A stretch of DNA of 64,000 bases from Galeruca laticollis (GCA_963921935.1 OY998185.1:28426487-28490486), one strand, 5' to 3'; counted from the first letter of the stretch, positions 11,814-23,828 are shown. Notes: generated from the letters alone by a model not told the origin. Numbers and translations: made by a program.

Positions 11814-14800
11814 ATGCAAAACAATTTTAGTAGGATTTCTTTACCTCCAATTGATTTACCCAATTTTGATCGTGATTATAAAAAATGGTCATTTTTCTTT
11901 AAAAGTTTTTCAGCTTTGGTTGATCAAAATAAACAATTATCGAACATTGAAAAGCTTTATTACCTACAGGGTAGGCTTCAGGGAGAAGCGGCCGGTATCA
12001 TACAAGATATTGAACTCACTGAGGATAATTATTCTCTTGCATTTAAATTATTAACTGATAGGTATGGGAATAAAAATGTAATGATAGATAAACATATTGA
12101 TGATTTATTTGACTTACCTATAGTAAACAATGAGTCACCTATTCATTTGCGAAAACTAATTGATTCTTTCAAACAACATGTACGTTAACTAAAATCATTA
12201 GGGGAACCTACTGATACCTGGGATAGACCTTTAATACAATTGATAAAAATGAAACTTGACAAAAATACTAGAGATCGGTGGCAAGAAAAAGTACACAATG
12301 AAGTAAACAAATCTCCTCCAACGTTGTCACAATTCTTAGACTTTCTGGTATGCCGATGTGAATATCTTGAAAGTTTGAACAAAGACAAATCATTACATTA
12401 TACTAAACACAATCAAGCAAAGCATACATTAAACTCAAAAAATAGTCATTCATTTTCATCCACAATTAAAACAATTAGTTGTTTCCATTGCAATCAAGAT
12501 CATGCAATCTACAATTGCAAAACGTTTTTAGCTCTGTCGTTAAGTGAGAAATATAAACAAATAAAGAAAATTGGTTTATGCCCAAATTGTTTATGGAAAG
12601 GACATTTGAAGTTTCAATGTACCTCTCGAGGTTGTCGAATTTGTCAAGCAAAACATAATTCAATTCTTCATCCTGATATTCCATTAGGTACACAGTCTCA
12701 ACTATCTTCTATCACCCAAAACAATTTGAGTAATACTGAGTCCACAGCTAGTGACATTCAACAAAAATCAGAACATTCACAAATCGTTGCAACCAATTCA
12801 ACATTAACTTCTATTTTCACTCATTCAACAGAAAATAGTTTAGTACTTTTATCAACTGCCATCCTTTACATTAAAGACGTTTATGGCAATTTTCATTCCG
12901 CGCGAGCACTTCTTGATGCTGGCAGTCAAAGCAATTATATCAAAAATTCATTCCTCCAAAAATTAAACCTACCCACAACTGATGTCAATATATCGGTTTC
13001 TGGTGTAGGCCATAATTCTATTATGGTATTCAAGCGAGTTACATCAACAATTAAATCAATGCATTCAAACTTTAAAATTGATTTACCATTTTTGGTACTA
13101 CCCAGGATTACTGACACTATACCTAATAGTGAGTTCAGTTTGAGTCATATTCACATTCCAAAGGGCATTTCTTTAGCTGATCCTTCGGTAAATAAACCAG
13201 GTGATATTGACATTTTACTTGGGGCATCTCATTTTTATGATTTACTCGATTCCAATCGCATTTTTCTAGGGAACGGTAACCCAGTCTTACAATCATCCAA
13301 ATTAGGTTGGATTCTTACAGGTGCTATCAATTTTTCAGTACAGCCCAAGCCTCAGAAAACTCTTTGCGCATTGTCATTAAATCAACAATTAACAAAATTC
13401 TGGGAACTTGAAGAATCTCCACCAAAAAAGCATCTATCACTTGAGGAACATTTTTGTGAAACACTATTCAAGGAAACTACCACGCGCGATTCACAGGGTA
13501 GATTTAAATTTCCTATAACAAAACTCATTGATCAGTTGGGTAATTCGAAACCCATTGCCTTAAAACGGTTAGATAGCATTGAAAAACGGTTTCAACATGA
13601 CCCTGAATACAAGGAATTATATGTCAAGTTTATTAACGAATATTTAACTCTTAATCACATGTCATTGGTAACCTCCAATGTTGATGATGAACCTACATTT
13701 TATCTACCACATCATGGAGTTAAAAAGGAGAGTTCTAGCACCACGAAACTGCGGATTGTCTACGATGGCAGCGCTGTGACGGACACTGGAATATCATTAA
13801 ATCAATGTTTAGGTGTCGGTCCTCAAATTCAAGATGATCTCTTCAACATTATTATTCGGTTTCGAACTCATTCATACATTCTAACTGCTGACATTGAGAA
13901 AATGTACAGGATGGTCGTTGTTCATCCAGATCATCGCAAGTTCCAAAGAATGTTTTGGCGGGAAGACAAGGACCAACCCATTCAAGTTTTTGAAATGTCA
14001 AGACTAGCATATGGACTGTCCTGCTCTCCATATCTGGCTACGCGATGTTTACAAGAATTAGCCATTCAGCATATGGCTCAGTATCCAAAATCATGCAACA
14101 TCATATTAAGAGATTTTTTCGTTGACGATCTTATCACAGGTGCCGACTCCATACAAGAGGCCTTGCAGCTTAAACATGAAATTTCTTTAATTCTATACTC
14201 CGGTGGGTTTGCATTAAGGAAATGGTCGTCTAATCATAATGATATCATTTCGAATCAATCTTCTAAGTGTCAAACATTTTATGAAAAAACGGAACTCAAA
14301 ACGTTAGGGCTCATTTGGAATCCCGATAATGACATTCTTCAATATTCAGTTAATTTCAAACCCTTTAAGAATGTTCATGTTACCAAAAGACAAATTCTGT
14401 CTACAATTTCAAAGATTTTCGATCCGTTAGGTCTGGTAGGTCCTACTACTATCAAGGCAAAAATCCTTATGCAAAGAATTTGGCAGTGTCAGTCCAGCTG
14501 GGATGACCCTGTACCTTCTCATCTTCTCGAAATTTGGAAAAACTTTATCGATCAAATACATTCAATCAACAATCTGAAAATTCCACGGCATGTTTTATGC
14601 ACATTTCATGATCGCGTTGAAATTCATGGTTTCTGTGATTCCTCGGAGCTAGCATACGGTTGTTGCATATATCTGCGTTCATTTCATTCCAGTGAATGTA
14701 CTGTTCGACTTCTTTGTGCAAAGAGCAGAGTAGCTCCCCTCAAGAAAACCACTTTACCTCGATTAGAACTCTGTGGTGCAGTAACCCTTGCTCGATTATT

Positions 14801-14850
14801 AAAGGTCATTCAAACAGCACATTCCAAGAGAATTGATCAAGTGTTTCTAT
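11814..14850 (+). pseudogene. BEL gag-pol: gag core, CCHC knuckles, protease, RT, first part of RNase H
   Basis: The gag core begins at SLPPIDLPNFDRDYKKW. An in-frame TAA at 12186-12188 interrupts it, and the same frame resumes at once (LKSLGEPTDTWDRPLIQ). Two zinc knuckles follow (CFHCNQDHAIYNC and CRICQAKHNS). The protease active site is LLDAGSQSNYI. The RT has LRIVYDGSA, YGLSCSPYLATRCL and the catalytic FFVDDLITGA, with both aspartates kept. RNase H has IHGFCDSSELAYGCCIYLR and LPRLELCGA. The frame runs into the PLE insertion at 14851, just before the next RNase H catalytic aspartate. Confidence 0.92.
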
Positions 14851-15243
14851 TAGTGTTTTTAAATGAAACTCAAGGTCTCTAGTTAATTCCACAATATAAT
14901 ACAAGTTATTGAAAATTCTAAAAAATTGACAATTGTTTCGATAAATCAATATCATCGTCAGAATGACAGAAGTTACATTTCATTTTATGCCTACCTGATG
15001 TTTAGTAGTTATATTTTTGGTCTAGCCAAAAATATAACTACTAAACATCAGGTAGGCATAAAATGAAATGTAACTTCTGTCATTCTGACGATGATATTGA
15101 TTTATCGAAACAATTGTCAATTTTTTAGAATTTTCAATAACTTGTATTATATTGTGGAATTAACTAGAGACCTTGAGTTTCATTTAAAAACACTAATATG
15201 AGCATATTCCACGAAGTAAGGGTCGAGACAGTCAATTTCAAGG
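14851..15243. mobile_element. Palindromic PLE terminal element inserted in BEL pol
   Basis: The insert is a near-perfect palindrome centred on GGTCTAGCC near 15020-15040. Both arms are the terminal region of the PLE at 39353-41911 (ACCTGATGTTTAGTAGTTAT, CATCGTCAGAATGACAGAAG, TAATTCCACAATATAAT). The right arm has an extra tail of about 45 bp ending GGGTCGAGACAGTCAATTTC; the left arm lacks it. An 8-bp duplication GTTTCTAT flanks the insert (14843-14850 and 15244-15251), and joining at that repeat restores the BEL RNase H frame. Confidence 0.9.
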
Positions 15244-17083
15244 GTTTCTATATACGGATTCACAAATTGTTCTCGCTTGGATCTCCACTCAACCCTGTTA
15301 CTTACAAGCATTTGTAGCTAATCGAGTAGCTGAAATAACAGGAATTACTTCAATCTCTGATTGGTATCACGTAAAATCAAATAATAACCCAGCAGATATT
15401 ATATCTCGAGGCATAAATCCTGAACAGTTAATGTCTTGTGATCTCTGGTGGAATGGTCCTCAATTGCTCAAGAACACTAACACCCAGTCATTGTCTTCAA
15501 ACATCAATCCAATCTTAACTGGTGTTCAAATCCCTGATATGAAAATAAGTTCCACATTGTTAATCAGTCAAACGGCACCAGAATTTGAGATATTCAGCAA
15601 ATTCTCTTCTTTTAATAAACTCTTAAGAGTAACAGCTTACATTTTACGTTTTAAAAATAATTGCTTAAAAGCAAAAAACGTTAAACAAACCGAGTCATTG
15701 TCACGTGAAGAATTGAATGTAGCACTTAGCTCATTAATCAAATGTGTGCAAGCTCGAGAGTTTGCCTTGGAACTATCAGCTCTTTCAAAAAATCAGTTGT
15801 TACCCAAATCATCGAAACTACTCAATCTTCACCCATTTTTAGACAACGATAACGTATTAAGAGTCGGAGGCAGAATTCAACAATCATCTGTCAAATTTGA
15901 TCAAAAACATCCCATTATTTTACCTCAAAAACATTTATTCACTGAATTGCTAATTATGAAGGAACATCTGACAAATTTACATGCCAGTACTCAATTATTA
16001 CTTTGCATAATTCGTTTGCGCTTTTGGCCGTTATCCGGAAAAAATGCTGTGAAACGCATTCTGAGAAAATGTGTTCGATGCTTTCGAACCAAACCAAGTT
16101 GCTTATCCCAATTAATGGGAAACTTACCTGCTAATCGATTCTCAACCTTTAGACCATTCTTCAAAACAGCTGTTGACTACGCAGGACCTTTTTTAATCAA
16201 AAATAGCTTTTTAAGAAATACAAAATTGATTAAATCATATGTATGTGTTTTCGTCTGTTTGTCAACGAAAGCCACTCATTTAGAACTAGTCATTGATTTG
16301 TCCACAGGTTCATTCTTAAATGCCTTAAAGAGATTCATTTCGCGACGTGGAAAACCTTCCGATATCCATTCGGACAATGGAACCAATTTTGTGGGGTGCA
16401 ACAATGAATTAAGGGAACTAAATAATTTTTTATCAAGCAAACAGAATAGCACAGAGATTCAGAATTTTTTACTAACCGATAACATTAAATGGCATTTTAA
16501 TCCTGCTAAATCCCCGCACATGGGAGGACTATGGGAAGCTACGGTAAAATCAGTTAAATATCATTTACGGCATGTTATCTTCAATGATACTTTGACATTT
16601 GACGAAATGTATACACTTCTGGTTCAGGTCGAGGCATGTCTTAACTCTCGTCCTTTAACCCAACTTTCCAATGATCCGGCAGATTTCTCTCCCCTGACCC
16701 CCGCTCATTTCCTTATTGGCGACTCTCTCGCTGCATTACCTGAGGTCAGCTTACTGGAGATCCCGCAAACCCGATTGAACCGTTACAAACGACTTCAGCA
16801 AATCCAACAACACTTCTGGAATCGATGGTCAAAGGAATATTTGACCCAACTACAAATTCGATCGAAATGGCAACATTTGCAGCCAACCACGCTCAAGATT
16901 GGTGCCTTGGTTATCCTGAAAGAAGACAACATGCCACCATCAAGATGGTGTATGGGTCGCATCGTTGAACTGTTTCCTGGAAAGGACAATGTCACCCGTG
17001 TTGTGTCAGTGAAGGTGCCAAGCGGTGCAATTTATAAACGCTCCATAGCAAAAGTGTGTCTACTTCCTATAGACTACGAATAA
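15244..17083 (+). pseudogene. BEL pol: end of RNase H and integrase
   Basis: After the PLE the frame reads FLYTDSQIVLAWIST, with the RNase H aspartate, and stays open to 17083. The integrase has a zinc-binding start (CVRCFRTKPSC), then the catalytic residues in TAVDYAGPF, IHSDNGTNFVG and MGGLWEATVK, the last being the BEL-type glutamate context. The C-terminus has PPSRWCMGRIVELFPG and KVCLLPID, typical of BEL integrase ends. This half is intact by eye, so the insertion and the gag lesions are what disable the element. Confidence 0.92.
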
Positions 17084-17148
17084 TAATAGTAAAGAACGTG
17101 AATATGTTTTTTTCGTTAAAAGTTCGGAACTTTTAAGGTGGCCGGCTA

Positions 17149-17367
17149 TGTCCAGTTTTGAATAACGGCGCCATATTATTGTAGTTTTAATTCTGTCCGC
17201 TTGAGGGCATGAGCGCTTGACTTGTATTGTATTCTTTCTTTTTTAAAATATAACCTTTGTACAGATCAGACGTTTATTTACGATCTCTCCGCATAGTCCG
17301 TAAAATTAATGCCAGTTTGGGAAACAATATCCCTGGTCCTTCACAAACCTTCAAGAACATAAATACA
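17149..17367 (+). repeat. 3' LTR of BEL/Pao element
   Basis: Matches the 5' LTR base for base as far as I can read. Preceded by AAGGTGGCCGGC in the polypurine-tract position and followed by target duplication GGTAT. Confidence 0.95.
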
Positions 17368-17739
17368 GGTATAGAAATGACATAAGCTAAAAACATGGAA
17401 AAATGTGTAGCCCCCACACTGCAAGGCAAAAGAGATTATGTATTGATAAATAAAGAAATGAATAATATCAGAATGGTTTTTATTTACACTATTCGATTAT
17501 TAATATAAAAGTACATGTTAATTTCATTGAACCAAAATTATGATTCCAAGAAAAGTCTCAAAATTAAATGCTGCATATCAAAAATTTGTAGATATTTTTG
17601 AATTCTTTAAAAGCTTAGGTCACCTCTGGCGTTTAGGGAGATCAATTTTTGCTAGTGGGTAGAAGTTAATATGGGAGTAACATGATCCTCATAATTTCAA
17701 CAAACTTCAAGATTGACAACTGGGAAAGGAAATAAAAGT

Positions 17740-18110
17740 TCGGTAAAATTTGTCCAAGTTTAAAATTAATACAAAATTTCTTATGAACGGATCCCATACT
17801 AACGTTATGTTTTAATGTAGTTTTCCGAATGGATGAACGAGGGTTTTCTACAAATGCTTGCATAATGTCCAAGGCTTTATCATTATTAGTTACATTCCTT
17901 GGTTGGCCACCTTCTAAGTGATTTTTAGTTGAACCCACTTCTTCAAAAGGTTTCACAATTATTCAAACTGCAGTTTTCATAATTGGGTTACAATTTGGAT
18001 AGGTACTATTAAATAATAGAGCTACCTAATCAGAATTTCTTTTAAGATCACTGTAACCTCTCATTATCAGAATCATTATTCTTTCCACTTTGGTAAGCAT
18101 AGTGAAAATT
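17740..18110 (-). pseudogene. Mariner-family transposase N-terminus (DUF4817-like) relic
   Basis: On the minus strand a broken frame reads TKVERIMILIMRGYSDLKRN, then FEEVGSTKNHLEGGQPRNVT and DKALDIMQAFVENPRSSIRK...VSMGSVHK. This is the helix-turn-helix plus GRPR-like hinge region of the insect mariner/DUF4817 group. In-frame stops interrupt the first half. No catalytic domain follows; the sequence below 17740 loses similarity. Confidence 0.65.
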
Positions 18111-18190
18111 TAAGTAACATAAACATTAAATTTCAACATAAATAAATTTGAATAACAAATAACCAATAAGAGTAAAAGAATTATATATTC

Positions 18191-19363
18191 AGTGACATTA
18201 GAAGTGTTATGCCCAGAAGAAGTAATTTCTTTACCTTGATTTTTCGGCAACATCATGACCATATTTAAATAATAATAATAATAATATCAACGTTTTATCT
18301 TTGAGTATGTTCACAAAAACAAATAGTATGTTTATGAAAACCGAATAGTACAGATATTGTAAGTTATAGCAAGTTCGTCTACTTGTGCTAAGCGTACAAA
18401 AATGCCTTAAGTTTGAAGACGCCAAAATTATCACCATGTTAGTGACTTTGACAGGAGTAGAATTGTGGCTTATCGAGATGTTTTTTTTATCCTATCGCGA
18501 AATTGCCCGTCGTGTTAACTGTACTGCAATTACGGTCATGTCCTCTGTGGACAGAAGAAGGAAGATGAACACGAAGAAGACCAGCTGGTCAACCGAGGCG
18601 TACCAACGAGCGTCAAAATAGGAGGTTCAGGCAATTAGCTCTCCGACATTGTGCGTACTACGCCTCAAATTGCTGACCAATGGTTTGGAGAGGAAAGTAG
18701 ACCTGTTACTATGTGGTCACTATATCGAGTCGAGCCTTTGGTCTCTTTTCATACTGTCCACGATTAGTGCTTCCTTTGACTGCAGATCACTGTCGTCAAC
18801 ATTTGAGCTAGTGCAGAGAACGGCAGCACTGTTTAGGTGCGCATGGCGGTCGTAGAAGGGTAAGACGCCGACGTGGAGAGCGACGTGATATTGAGTTTGC
18901 CGTTGAAAGGCATGTGCACAGAACTGTTGGAGTAATGGTTTGGATGGTAGCGATCACTACATGTGTTTATTTGAGGCACTATAACAGCTGGGCATTATGT
19001 CCTACAAACCACTTTACCCCTTTATCAAAATCTGCTTATCTAAATGGGTGTCCACAAGACCTTTTTCAGCAAGACAACGCACGTCCACATGTTGCACGTT
19101 GAACTATGGAGTGTCTCCAAGAATCTGGCATTCATGTTTTGCCGAGGCCATCCCGTCACCAGATTTAAATCCCATCAAACAGGTGTGGGGTATGATGGGG
19201 AGTAGACTGTCTAATTTGCACCACCCTCCACAGACTCTTGCGCAGTTAATCCACAAAGTTCAAGTTGCTTGGAACGAGGTGCCACAAGCAGACATGACAG
19301 GAGTGAATTTAGCTACGGGGTTGATACATTATTCCTTCTGGGTGTAACACTTCTAATGTCACT
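18191..19363 (+). mobile_element. Tc1-like transposon relic
   Basis: Inverted ends: left AGTGACATTAGAAGTGTTAT from 18191, right complement ending at 19363 with the same sequence and a following CCCAGAAG block. The interior has the Tc1 helix-turn-helix (YREIARRVNCTAITVM, 18492-18540) and the catalytic-core motif DLFQQDNARPHVAR (19060-19100). The DDE glutamate motif reads PDLNPIKQVWGMMG: the usual NPIE is NPIK, so the third catalytic residue is gone. Frames shift several times. About 1.17 kb, dead. Confidence 0.75.
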
Positions 19364-19736
19364 AATGACCTTTAGAAATAAGTAATAACAAAATATAAAA
19401 ATATATAGGGTGTACCATTTAAAAAAATTATGTCATTACATTATTCTGGAGTAATGGTGCAACCTGTATATTTCTATGTGACATATTCCGATAGCTTGAT
19501 TTATTTTATATAACTTTTAGTAGAAACTTTTTTTGTAAATATATCAGAAATTGAAGAAGCAAGTTTTATTACTTTCTGTACACACTGTATATCAACTTTA
19601 ATTTTAGGCTGACTATGCAACAGATCTGTTTTGATAATTCACATAATTATCTAAATTCACTGTATCTACAGTATAGAATGTTTCATTGGGTAATCAGCTA
19701 CTGAATAAAATAGATATAAGTAGACATTTCACTTAC
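19364..19736. other. Intron sequence
   Basis: AT-rich, with a TATAGGGTGTACCATT motif near 19405 of the kind found at the ends of short insect repeats. No gene. Confidence 0.4.
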
Positions 19737-20085
19737 TTGAATTTCATAAACATATGTTTTACTATTTCATGAGTTTCGTTTAATTTTTCCTTGAATTGTT
19801 CAAATATCAATCCATTCTGATGAGGTGTATTGGTACTGACTGCTTCAGTGTCAAGTTTTATCAAACCAGGTACCAAATTCAGTAACATCTTATAACCCCA
19901 TAGTTGCAAGTTAGGTTGTCTAGTAATTAACAAAGTACAGCTCTGTTTTAAGAACTTTGTCCATTTTGGCAGAGTGGTGCCACTCAAATTAAATATTATA
20001 TCACATTTTACGTTTGGTAATAGTTTAGAAACTTCTTCAATGAAAGGTAAATACTGAACTACATCTTCTTTAACTCGGAGTTGAT
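19737..20085 (-). CDS. Ltn1: Listerin, exon g
   Basis: Translated on the minus strand: QLRVKEDVVQYLPFIEEVSK, then LSGTTLPKWTKFLKQSCTLL, LQLWGYKMLLNLVPGLI and a final EIVKHMFMKFK. The acceptor is TTTTAG at 20086-20091 and the donor GTAAGT at 19736. The first two bases (AT) complete the G left by the exon at 30871-31036 to give Asp; the last two (AA) pair with the G of exon 7810-7953. The pattern follows vertebrate listerin through the helical repeats near LPEYLQTLLNTLAPLLLF (recalled). An internal ATG is not a start. Confidence 0.9.
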
Positions 20086-20702
20086 CTAAAATGCATTAAA
20101 ATTAAAAAAAATTATAATCTGAATAAAAAGTCGCCGTTTAATAATATATCTAAGTTATCACTTCTCATCAATAATCCTAAGCTGTAGACTAAAAATCAGC
20201 AATAGCTGGCAGTTTTACTATTACGTTTTAATATCATAATTAAATGTAATAAAAAATGTACAGTATGTCTGAAAAAGTTGGCCACACATGTGAAACTTTT
20301 TTATTATTAATGTTACAAAAAAAGTATATAAACAGTTATGCATGGTCCATAACGTAAAACCCAAATATCAGATATCATTTGATTTCATATCAAGAGTGAC
20401 TGCCCGTCACTCGCACCATGTCACATCTCGTCTTTGCCCTATTCTCTCTTCCTATTTTTATAATTATGGGCCTGACGGTATACACTCTTATACCGAAAAT
20501 TTCATCCTTTTCCTCACCCCACAATTCTATTTTTTTATTTACTTAAAAAGTATATCATCTACCAGCAAGTTATGCATACACGTGCCATATAATTTATATA
20601 TTATCTTCCATTTGCAGCATCAATAATAATTTTCCATGCATTTATTAAAAAGATATTTTGTTCTAAAAAATAAAAGTTCAAACTTTTGTAAAAATATTTC
20701 TA
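20086..20702. other. Intron sequence
   Basis: AT-rich; no ORF that I can support. Confidence 0.4.
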
Positions 20703-23156
20703 TACTCGATAGTCGAAATTCTGTAAAGTGACTCATCGCTCTTACTGTCCATAAAATCAGTTGCAGAAGCGAACTTCATGAGCGCATCATTTTTGAAGGG
20801 TTCTTAATAGTCCTAAATAAAAAATAAATAGAAAATGTTCTTGTACGCTCTGGCGTTTAAATTTGAGAGAACAGAAATACGAACTTATTATGGTAGGTAT
20901 CATTATGTATATACAGGGTGTTACCAAGAATATTACACATTTTTAAGGATGAACTATAATAAGATGTATATAAAAAAGTCGATAGTCGAAATTCTGTAAA
21001 GTGACGTCATCGGTTATCTACCGATTTAAAGTGAACTCCATGAGCGTATCATAGTTTAAGGGTGCGAATACTGAAATATCTGGAATTTCAATTTTTAACA
21101 TTTGAAATAATAACTTATCACAAGTTGTTCATAAGTAAGTTAAAACAAAATAAAAAAATGTTTAAAAGTCAATTCCAACTTACTACTACTAAAACTAAAA
21201 AAAAGTTGTTTGTCAAGACCAAAATAAATTACCAATAAGTATAGGTATGTTGCGAGGTCACTTGTAAAATGTCTGACTAACTGGAAGCGGTATCACTCCC
21301 TGACGACTCCTCAGAATCATCGCTTTCTCCTCCTATATCGATAATGAGTGGTTCCGTCATTACTTCTACACGTATGTCTAAATCCCAAAACTTTATTTCT
21401 TCTTTTAATACGTGTTGAATACATTTACGCCAACTCTCAGCAGTAACGGTATGCAGCGCCTCGTCAAACAGTTTCTCAACGTCAGCCATTTTGAATGTAC
21501 TGTTTTTTCTCGCAACATAATTTTTCACTTGGGCCCAAACCAGCTCGATGGGGTTTAACTCACAGTGGTAGGGAGGAAGTCTAACAACTGAGACGTTGAA
21601 ATCTTTCGCCATTTCATCGACAACGTACTTAATATAACTGCTTTTATGTTTCCGTACGAGAGATAATAATTCAACTTTTAGCATTGCCTCGTTGTGCGGA
21701 ATGCTTTTACTCTCTAACCAATCAATTATAACCCTCTTGCGGCTAGCTGAAGTAGGTATTTGCTCCAGTCGACGAGAGTGGTATGAAGCATTATCCATAA
21801 CTATCACTGAACCAGGAGTTACCTTTGTTAAAATTGATCTAAACCATGTTTCAAACCGGTTACCATCCATCTCTTCATGGTAATCGACAGTTTTTTTGGA
21901 CTGAAAACTTAGTAATCACCTTCTACAAATCCTTCCTCGCTGCCAATGTGAGTGATAATCAGTCGACGTCCTTTCCCAGAGGGAGCTTTTAAACCGGAAG
22001 AGAAACCCTCCATAAAGGCTTGTCGATTGCTTCGTATATTCATGTCTTGCCACACTTTTGACACAGTGTGGCCTTCATTTAACCATGTTTCGTCAAGATA
22101 ATATATGTGCCGTCCTTCGTTACGAAACTGTCGTATCTGTTTTAAATCCTCCTCCATTCCACAATGTCATTTCGTTCAATTAAGGCACTGTTTCTACTTC
22201 TTGTTTGGTAACGAAAATTCATTAATTTTAAAGTTCGTCTCAAAACTTTATCACTGATGTTTGGTAAAGTATCATCAGCTTCTATTACCTTGCTCAATTT
22301 AGCTACCGAGGGGATTTCATTCCTAAAATAAAAAGAATGTATTTCCCTACGTATAGCATTCCGTGTTTGGTCGTCCAAAACAATTTTCTTTCTTCCCCTA
22401 CTTTCCGGTTTACAGTTTTCACCTCGTTCTCTTGTCAAAGATCCGTCCCGCGATTTGTTTAGAATATTGTATATAGTACTCTCAGAAACTTTAGTTAAAT
22501 AACTGCACTTAATCACAGCGTCACTAACACCCAACTGTTTGTCCATGGCACGCAGTCCTTCGTACACATTTAATATGAGGACTTTTTCTTCCCGAATTAA
22601 ATTGTTACGACGCCGTTTTTTATCGCCAACACCGCTACACTCCGCCATTATTGTCACTAAATATACCGATATAAAGATTACAATAAATACCAATAATAAC
22701 CGATTTATCACACAAAACCACAACACAAATACTGATGTTACGCTCATGAAGAGAATAAACACCTCACATAACTGTTTACTATCACTGTCTCATTCGCGTA
22801 GCTCGATCTATCTATCTCGTTCTCAAAGCCGGAACATTGAAGCGACTCTCCAACATTGTCAAATCGGCGAGTTTTTCACAACAAACTTTGCGTTCAAGAA
22901 ATATACATAAACACTTTATTTCACATTTCAAGTAAACTAATTATTATTAGTCTGCTTGAAATTTGAAATAAATATATTAAATTGGTATTGACTTAATTAC
23001 ATTGCATCTTTTGTACCTGAAATATTGACACAATGGATTTGAAGTGTATTTATAAAATACAGCATTTCTCTCTAGAATACATATGGCAACTGCGCTTTAA
23101 CCAAAGTGTTGATTAGATAGCTCTGACTCACTTTACACAATTTCGACTATCGAGTA
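20703..23156 (-). mobile_element. Tc1/mariner-superfamily transposon with DD82E transposase (Sailor-like)
   Basis: Outer inverted repeats TACTCGATAGTCGAAATT.TGTAAAGTGA start at 20703 and, as complement, end at 23156; TA flanks both sides (20701-20702, 23157-23158). A second, inner copy of the left end begins at about 20978, so the left side is duplicated. The transposase is on the minus strand. Its catalytic spacing D-82-E matches what I recall being published as the Sailor family; the spacing was counted here, the name is from memory. Confidence 0.8.
21277..22648 (-). pseudogene. DD82E transposase (two frameshifts, one stop)
   Basis: Starting at MAECSGVGDKKRRRN (22648), the N-terminal part has a helix-turn-helix (DAVIKCSYLTKVSESTIYNI) and an RGRKK basic hinge. 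The first catalytic residue is in HIYYLDETW, the second in VIVMDNASYH and the third in CELNPIELVW, with 82 residues counted between the second D and the E. The C-terminus is acidic and serine-rich (GGESDDSEESSGSD). One frameshift lies near 22145 (VEW/EEDL) and another in an A-run near 21888, with a TAA at about 21909. A longer upstream reading from 22762 is hydrophobic and probably not part of the protein. Confidence 0.85.
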
Positions 23157-23355
23157 TAAAGGTGAACGTTTGTGTTGTTTCTATATGTCGATTAACAAAA
23201 CCACTGTGGCACCGGTGATTAATTTCTTGCCGATGTAGTGATCGGTAATTCAGTTTAGTCCGCCCTAAATCTCTAACCGAGGCGCTGTTCTTGACATCGT
23301 TCGCAACGTCACAATACGCAAGCCTGTGAATGCTCTATTTGCGAATACTTCTTAA
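23157..23355. other. Intron sequence
   Basis: Between the DD82E element and the next TIR element; nothing recognised. Confidence 0.4.
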
Positions 23356-23455
23356 AGTGCGTATACATTAGCGTTCTGCGCCGCGAAAACGCGGCGCGCA
23401 CGTACCTATTTGTTTAAGTTGGTACGTGTTTTCAAGTAGCACGCGCTGCGCACAT

Positions 23456-23545
23456 AAACGGCGCACCTAGATCCGCGCACAAACGGCGCACCTAGATCCG
23501 CGCACAAACGGCGCACCAAGATCCGCACACAAACGACGCGCCTGG
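23456..23545. repeat. 25-bp tandem repeat, about 3.6 units
   Basis: The unit AAACGGCGCACCTAGATCCG plus CGCAC is repeated three times with few changes, then a partial fourth copy. It is markedly GC-rich and CpG-rich against an AT-rich background and sits inside the subterminal part of the TIR element. Confidence 0.85.
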
Positions 23546-23669
23546 ATCCATCTCTTGTCGGTTTTCAACGCTCCGTTTTGTACGTTCGTTGTTCAAATTG
23601 AGAGGGCACTGAGAAAGGTATGTCGTTTTTCGAGCGCTTTCGTTTTATTTTTAGGAAAATAGTTCAGTA

Positions 23670-23828
23670 ATGGAGTGGTCAGAAGAATATTTGATGGGGC
23701 TTATTGATGTCTATCGAGGCCAAACTTTATTGTGGGATCTACGACACAAAGACCATTTAAAAAACACTGAACGTAGATGTCTGGGGGCAATAGCAGCAGA
23801 TATGGGGGTATCTGCTGATATATGTTGA
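23670..23828 (+). pseudogene. MADF-domain N-terminal fragment
   Basis: From ATG at 23670: MEWSEEYLMGLIDVYRGQTL, then LWDLRHKDHLKN and CLGAIAADMGVSADI, ending at TGA (52 residues). LIDVYR...LWD...K is the MADF pattern. A TTTTTAG acceptor-like site lies about 17 bp upstream. The domain is cut at about two thirds of its normal length. Infer a relic of the Harbinger accessory protein. Confidence 0.7.

Larger units (their letters stand above)
10798..17367 (+). mobile_element. BEL/Pao LTR retrotransposon with nested PLE insertion
   Basis: Two direct 219-bp LTRs (10798-11016 and 17149-17367), starting TGTCCAG and ending ATACA, read as identical by eye. The flanks carry a 5-bp duplication GGTAT (10793-10797 and 17368-17372). 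The interior encodes gag with CCHC knuckles, aspartic protease, RT, RNase H and a BEL-type integrase on the plus strand. Identical LTRs mean recent arrival, yet the ORF has a frameshift near 11785, an in-frame TAA at 12186-12188 and a PLE insertion at 14851-15243. Without the insertion the element is about 6.2 kb. Confidence 0.95.

Noticed and set aside
22648..22762. Hydrophobic N-terminal extension of the DD82E transposase
   Set aside because: An internal ATG (MAECSG...) gives a normal transposase start; the upstream part looks like untranslated leader.
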